This document shows, one piece after another, positions 22,313-25,519 of a DNA stretch of 25,519 nucleotides. The stretch spans positions 1 through 25,519 of the forward strand of contig JAZSMZ010000046.1 of the NCBI GenBank assembly GCA_045536155.1, read 5' to 3'. The DNA is from JAZQNC01 sp045536155 (GTDB lineage Bacteria > Bacillota > Clostridia > Oscillospirales > CAG-272). Below the pieces are notes generated by a model that was not told where the DNA came from, did no database searches, and was given only the letters and a program-made list of their open reading frames with translations. How positions within the stretch are numbered: the first letter of the stretch is position 1; each line of letters opens with the position of its first letter. Position numbers and translations under genes: made by a program.

Positions 22313-23419
22313 TTAATTTACGCTGTCGGTAATTGCCTCGGTCGTTTCCTCGGCAGTTGTTTCTTCGGCCGTCTGTTCGTCGTACCAGGTGTGGTAGTTT
22401 TTCATAAGCTTGTCCAGCCATACGACGGTGGTGAAGAAGGGATAGGGCTTTGTCAGCGCCTTTGCATCGGTCATTACGACGATGATGTAAGGATGATCGG
22501 ACATAACGATGCCTGCATCGCCGTAAGCATCCTCGCTCCAGCCCGATTTGTGGGCGATGACGTCGTATTCGATGCCGCCTTGATTTTTGAGGGCTGCGGC
22601 GATATCGTTGAGTCGGTTGGTGGTAAGCTGTTCCCAGAGGAAGCGTCCCTCGGGACATTCATCGCGGAAGTTGTATATCTCTTTCCAGATAAGGCCGAGA
22701 TCGAGAGGGGAGAGAGGCGACCAGCGGTTGCCCACACCGATGCGGTTGATAACTCCGAGCTGTTCCATAAGCTCGTTGTATCCGTCGTATCCGAAGCGGT
22801 CGATGAGCATATAGTACGCGATGTTGTCGCTTTCATAGAGCATATGCTCGATCAGCTGATATACCGTCAGCTCGGCACCGAGCCCGAGCTTGCGGATGGT
22901 GCTCGTGCCCTTGACGTAGTGCTTGCCCTCGTAAACCATCGTTTCCTCAAAGCTGCCCTCGCCCTTGGCGATCTGACGGCAGACGAAGAGGGCGTATCCC
23001 GCCTTTATGGTGCAGGCAGGGGCAAAGCGTCCGCGGGCGTTGTAGCCGAACGATGCGCCCGTCTCTAGATCGAGCACGTAAAAGCCGAGGTTAAAGTCGT
23101 TGTTGTCCCGTCCGAGAACACCGTTGAAATAGCGGTTTTGCGAGGCCTCGGTAACGAAATATTCGGTGTGGTTTGATGTGATCTTGTCGGTAACGAAGCG
23201 GTCGTCGGCGTGATAGTCACGAATGACGTCGGGGAGAACGTACTCCTCGGGCGCTTCGGGCAGAAAAATGTCGCTCGATATCGTTTCGGCGTCTTCGGCG
23301 GCCGCCGAAAAGGTCTCGGGGACCTCGGTCGGGGCCATCATGCCGAACGATCGCGGAAAGCAGGAGCTTGTCACGATCGCCACGGTGAGCAGCAGTATTA
23401 AAAGGGTGATTTTCTTCAT
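22313..23419 (-). CDS. Beta-lactamase-fold (serine hydrolase) lipoprotein with Cys in the nucleophile position
   Basis: 368 residues from ATG 23419 (AAAGG 8 nt upstream); the longer frame to 23590 runs into repeats. The N-terminus is a signal with a cysteine at C20 (VTSSC), so probably a lipoprotein on the outer membrane face. The mature part has an acidic, low-complexity linker to ~65, then a class A beta-lactamase-like domain: SDN at 197-199 and KSG at 291-293 match the second and third active-site motifs. The first, normally SxxK, reads C136-T-I-K139 in FAPACTIKAGYAL, with codon TGC. So the serine nucleophile is replaced by cysteine. The tail has E/T-rich repeats (EQTAEETTAEETTEA). Lysine, SDN and KSG are intact, arguing against simple decay. 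Role unknown; cell-wall or beta-lactam-related by fold. Confidence 0.9.
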   Translation of the reverse strand: MKKITLLILLLTVAIVTSSCFPRSFGMMAPTEVPETFSAAAEDAETISSDIFLPEAPEEYVLPDVIRDYHADDRFVTDKITSNHTEYFVTEASQNRYFNGVLGRDNNDFNLGFYVLDLETGASFGYNARGRFAPACTIKAGYALFVCRQIAKGEGSFEETMVYEGKHYVKGTSTIRKLGLGAELTVYQLIEHMLYESDNIAYYMLIDRFGYDGYNELMEQLGVINRIGVGNRWSPLSPLDLGLIWKEIYNFRDECPEGRFLWEQLTTNRLNDIAAALKNQGGIEYDVIAHKSGWSEDAYGDAGIVMSDHPYIIVVMTDAKALTKPYPFFTTVVWLDKLMKNYHTWYDEQTAEETTAEETTEAITDSVN

Positions 23420-23447
23420 CTGGAAGCCTTTCGGATAGGGTATATAT

Positions 23448-23463
23448 AAAGGGCGACCCCTTT
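23448..23463. other. Small hairpin in the leader of the lipoprotein gene
   Basis: AAAGGG-CGAC-CCCTTT, 6-bp stem and 4-nt loop, 29 bp upstream of the ATG at 23419 on the minus-strand leader. It could be part of the 5' untranslated region or a mark of repeat insertion. No clear sigma-A promoter was found upstream. Confidence 0.4.
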
Positions 23464-23577
23464 GGTAAAAAGCCGTTTTTATGAGCTTATTGTAATTTAA
23501 TGATAGATATATACATAATAACACGAATAGCAAAAAAATACAATAGCGATGCATTAAAAAAATAAAAATATTTCCCC

Positions 23578-23835
23578 TTGCAGGGGGCAATAACCCTCTC
23601 CGTCACGCGAATGCGTGCCACCCCTCCCGCGATATTGTGTTCCTTTATCTCCTCCGGCTGTTCTTTGCTCCCCGCAGGGGAGCATTCGCGTGCCACCTCT
23701 CCCCGAGGGAGAGGCAAATAAAGGCTCTCCCTTCGGGAGAGCTGTCGCGAAGCGACTGAGAGGGTAGATTTGCACAAGATTTGTCCCGCAGGTGTTTTCG
23801 CACAAAAAAAGGGAGGGGAGACCCCTCCCCTACGA
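23578..23835. repeat. Block of GC-rich hairpins and the second 60-bp inverted-repeat arm
   Basis: Contains GTCACGC-GAAT-GCGTG (about 23602-23618), the 60-bp arm (23621-23680) identical in reverse to 17726-17785, CCTCTCC/GGGAGAGG (about 23696-23713), GCTCTCCC-TTCG-GGGAGAGC (about 23724-23742), GTCGC-GAA-GCGAC (23744-23756) and a palindrome at 23810-23832. The words are those of 11365-11503. It accounts for most of the 23420-23912 spacer; the small frames inside it are not believable genes. Confidence 0.85.
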
Positions 23836-23912
23836 TATGGAATCGGTCGGTGCAAATCATATTTTGGCTCATCTTTCAGTAAAATTAAATAAAAGGCACC
23901 ACGGAGAAAAAG

Positions 23913-24959
23913 ATGATCGAATCAACAAAAAAGTACATACCCGCCGTCGGCATTCTTGCGGCGGCGTTTGTTCTCCTTCGGTATTTCAGATCGGCTGTCC
24001 TGGCGGCGATTTTTATAATCGTGCTGTCATATATTTTCCACCGTGCGGTGGATTATTTAAAAGACATGCTAAGCATTCCCAAAAGCATTGGATGTATAAT
24101 TCTGATGCTTTCGCTCGGAACGGCATCGGCGGTTTTTCTTACGTATGCGGTTCGCAGAATCATCATCGAGTGCAGGCGGATATGCGAGTATATTGCCGAC
24201 AACGCCGACAGCATTGCGATGGCGGTCAGCGATCTTGCAGACTGGGTGAGCGGAAGCGTTTTTGCTCTGTTTGAACGGCTCGGCATCGATCTTTTCGATT
24301 CTTTTGACATATACGCGGCCGTTTTCGAGCTGGTTGCATCCTTTGCCGCCGATGCCGCAAAGACGATTCCGTCGGCGGCGATAGGGGTGGGACTCTCCCT
24401 TCCCGATTCGGTCATGGCGGTATTCAGTGGCATTTTTGCTGTGTTCTATCTTTCGCGTGATTGGGATATCATCATGTCGTCGGCGGCAAAAATGATGCCG
24501 CAAAATCTGCGCCATTGGGGGAAGAAAACGAGAGTTATACTCGCCGATGCTTTCAAAAGTTGGATCAAAACGTCGCTTTTCGGGGCGGCGATAAGCTTTT
24601 TGCTTACCCTTTTGGGAACAAGCATACTGAAATTTGACTGTCCGCTCATCATTTCGGCCATCGCCGCCCTGATCGATGCGCTCCCCGTTGTCGGATGCGG
24701 ACTTTTGCTAATACCGTGGGGCGTTTTCCTGATCCTCGGCGGCGCGAAATACAAGGGCGTGGGGCTTGTGATAGTCTACGTTTCTGTATTTTTGTTTCGT
24801 AGGATAAGTGAGCCTAAGATGCTTGTGAAAAAAACGAGCGTGCATCCGCTTTTTGCACTTGCTGCTCTGTGTTTTTGCACTCACTTTTTCGGTATTGTCG
24901 GTGCACTTGTCACTCCTATCGTGATAAGCTTATTTTGGGAAGCAAAACAGAGCATATGA
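23913..24959 (+). CDS. AI-2E family permease, YtvI-like
   Basis: Polytopic membrane protein of the AI-2E/PerM family, 348 residues. Hydrophobic helices lie at ~9-27, 29-48, 58-82, ~163-187, ~222-245, ~249-263, ~266-283 and ~308-340. The signature DALPVVGCGLLLIPWG (~258-273) corresponds to the family's conserved D-LP-GxG-PW loop and is the best identifying mark. An amphipathic segment (~85-150) between the helices fits the family's soluble domain. In Bacillus the paralogue YtvI is a sporulation protein, but sequence alone does not show that role here. GGAGA lies 7 nt before the ATG. It is a single-gene unit with a strong terminator downstream. Confidence 0.88.
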   Translation: MIESTKKYIPAVGILAAAFVLLRYFRSAVLAAIFIIVLSYIFHRAVDYLKDMLSIPKSIGCIILMLSLGTASAVFLTYAVRRIIIECRRICEYIADNADSIAMAVSDLADWVSGSVFALFERLGIDLFDSFDIYAAVFELVASFAADAAKTIPSAAIGVGLSLPDSVMAVFSGIFAVFYLSRDWDIIMSSAAKMMPQNLRHWGKKTRVILADAFKSWIKTSLFGAAISFLLTLLGTSILKFDCPLIISAIAALIDALPVVGCGLLLIPWGVFLILGGAKYKGVGLVIVYVSVFLFRRISEPKMLVKKTSVHPLFALAALCFCTHFFGIVGALVTPIVISLFWEAKQSI

Positions 24960-25019
24960 AACATTTTTGCAAAAACAAAAACCCATCTTCCTCTCTGCAT
25001 TCTTAGCGGAGAAAACACA

Positions 25020-25053
25020 AACACCACCAAGGATTTTCTTTGGTGGTGTTTTT
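25020..25053 (+). terminator. Terminator of the YtvI-like permease gene
   Basis: Stem AACACCACCAA (25020-25030) with TTGGTGGTGTT (25040-25050), then TTT. 60 bp after the stop codon. Confidence 0.88.
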
Positions 25054-25070
25054 ATATTGGCGGTAGTTTT

Positions 25071-25205
25071 CCAAAGCCTCCCTCCGAGAGGGAGGGGGAC
25101 CGCGATAGCGGTGGAAGGAGCCTGCGTGACTTTTGGGTTTTGATAAGCTTTATTGTAACGCGCTCTCCCTCAGTCGCCTTCGGCGCCAGCTCCCTCCCGG
25201 AGGGA
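25071..25205. repeat. GC-rich palindromes after the permease gene
   Basis: CCTCCCTC-CGA-GAGGGAGG (25077-25095), ACCGC-GATA-GCGGT (about 25099-25112), CGCC-TTCG-GCGC and GCTCCCTCC-CGGAGGGAGC (about 25190-25207). These are relatives of the hairpin chains at 11365-11503 and 23690-23760. No gene. Confidence 0.65.
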
Positions 25206-25240
25206 GCCTTTGTACATCATTATCTCTGCGGATAGTGGGT

Positions 25241-25336
25241 TCGGGCTTCTGCCCGATGGTGCGTGGACTGCCACGCGCTATGCTTGCCTCAGACGCCGGG
25301 CGTCGGGAAAGTGGAAACCTACACTTCAACCATCGG
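25241..25336 (+). ncRNA. Cloverleaf-like multi-hairpin fold, possible structured RNA or element end
   Basis: A perfect 8-bp closing stem CCGATGGT (25253-25260) / ACCATCGG (25329-25336) encloses three hairpins: GCGTGG/CCACGC (25261-25276), GACGC/GCGTC (25292-25304) and AAGTG/CACTT with an inner GG/CC (25309-25326). Upstream, TCGGGC-TTCT-GCCCGA (25241-25256) overlaps the closing stem, so the two folds exclude each other. It is not a tRNA: no T-loop or tRNA consensus bases. It may be a leader RNA, or an IS605-like right end. Transcription is not shown. Confidence 0.45.
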
Positions 25337-25362
25337 TTGCGTTGTTTTCTAAAAACAAGTTA

Positions 25363-25391
25363 TTGAGTTGTTATGCAAAGTATGGTATAAT
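25363..25391 (+). promoter_or_regulatory. Promoter of the XRE-type regulator gene
   Basis: -35 TTGAGT (25363-25368), 17 bp, extended -10 TGGTATAAT with TATAAT at 25386-25391. The start of transcription near 25398 gives a ~33-nt leader. Confidence 0.82.
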
Positions 25392-25430
25392 TAGGATAAA
25401 GTTAAAGAATCTGTGGGAGAGGTAATTACT

Positions 25431-25519
25431 ATGACGATAGGTGAAAGAATAAAAATGTTGCGAAAGCAAAATAATATGACGCAGGAGAACCTTGCAGAAC
25501 ATCTATGTGTCTCATATCA
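25431..25519 (+). CDS. XRE-family helix-turn-helix regulator, 5' end only
   Basis: 29 codons are visible before the window ends. MTIGERIKMLRK and NNMTQENLAEHLCVS match the start of the Cro/C1-type helix-turn-helix: helix 1, then the T-Q-E-x-L-A recognition pattern. GGGAGAGGT is a strong ribosome site 8 nt before the ATG, and a good promoter lies upstream. What follows the DNA-binding domain cannot be seen, so its role (phage-like repressor, toxin-antitoxin partner or other regulator) is open. Codon use is more AT-rich than in the neighbours, hinting at an acquired gene. Confidence 0.85.
   Translation, partial: MTIGERIKMLRKQNNMTQENLAEHLCVSY

Noticed and set aside
23420..23590. Longer N-terminus for the beta-lactamase-fold lipoprotein
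   Set aside because: It would put ~57 residues before a good lipoprotein signal, which has its own ribosome site at ATG 23419.
23487..23855. Minus-strand open frame encoding AGSKEQPEEIKEHNIAGG, also found at 17692-17883
   Set aside because: The shared peptide follows from a 60-bp identical DNA repeat made of palindromes; frames differ outside it and no ribosome site is present.
25253..25336. Cloverleaf-like fold as a tRNA gene
   Set aside because: No GTTCRA-type T-loop, no D-loop consensus, no proper anticodon arm geometry.

Overview
The window reads as chromosome from an uncultivated Clostridia-type Firmicute (Bacillota). The main pointers are a PolC-type replicative polymerase, the block rsmG - noc - parA - parB that sits beside oriC in many Firmicutes, a YtvI-like AI-2E family membrane protein, an HPr-fold protein keeping the regulatory serine region, and strong Shine-Dalgarno/sigma-A-type promoters. 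Base composition looks close to balanced. Genus cannot be told from the sequence alone. No tRNA, rRNA, CRISPR array or intact transposase was seen.

Left part (1-6170, mostly minus strand): rsmG, noc-like parB, parA, parB and serS (cut by the window start) run in the same direction, with an acetyltransferase gene inserted on the plus strand between noc and parA. Two near-perfect parS palindromes lie at 2988-3003 and 5920-5935, so this is a chromosome-segregation centre and probably near the replication origin, although dnaA is not in view. mnmG, usually next to rsmG, lies 7 kb away on the other strand.

Middle (6170-15600): a KDPG/KHG-type aldolase and a pyridoxal/pyridoxamine kinase (minus), two small membrane proteins, purD with an RpiR-family regulator, an HI0933-family flavoprotein, then mnmG with a lipoprotein cyclophilin (plus). 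Right part (15600-25519): guaB (minus), a His-less HPr-like protein (plus), polC (minus), a beta-lactamase-fold lipoprotein whose expected nucleophilic serine is cysteine (minus), a YtvI-like permease (plus) and the first 29 codons of an XRE-type regulator (plus).

The most unusual content is between the genes. Nearly every long spacer is filled with structured repeats. One composite family (five copies: about 1856-2058, 3271-3462, 8356-8447, 11130-11337, 12960-13063) keeps a three-way-junction fold plus a side hairpin while its stem sequences change in a compensating way. Other spacers hold GC-rich palindromes, including a perfect 60-bp inverted pair (17726-17785 and 23621-23680) flanking polC and the lipoprotein gene. 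Further points of interest are three 14-bp iterons at the start of the pyridoxal kinase transcript, a leftover second copy of the 3' end of the flavoprotein gene, and a cloverleaf-like fold just ahead of the XRE gene.
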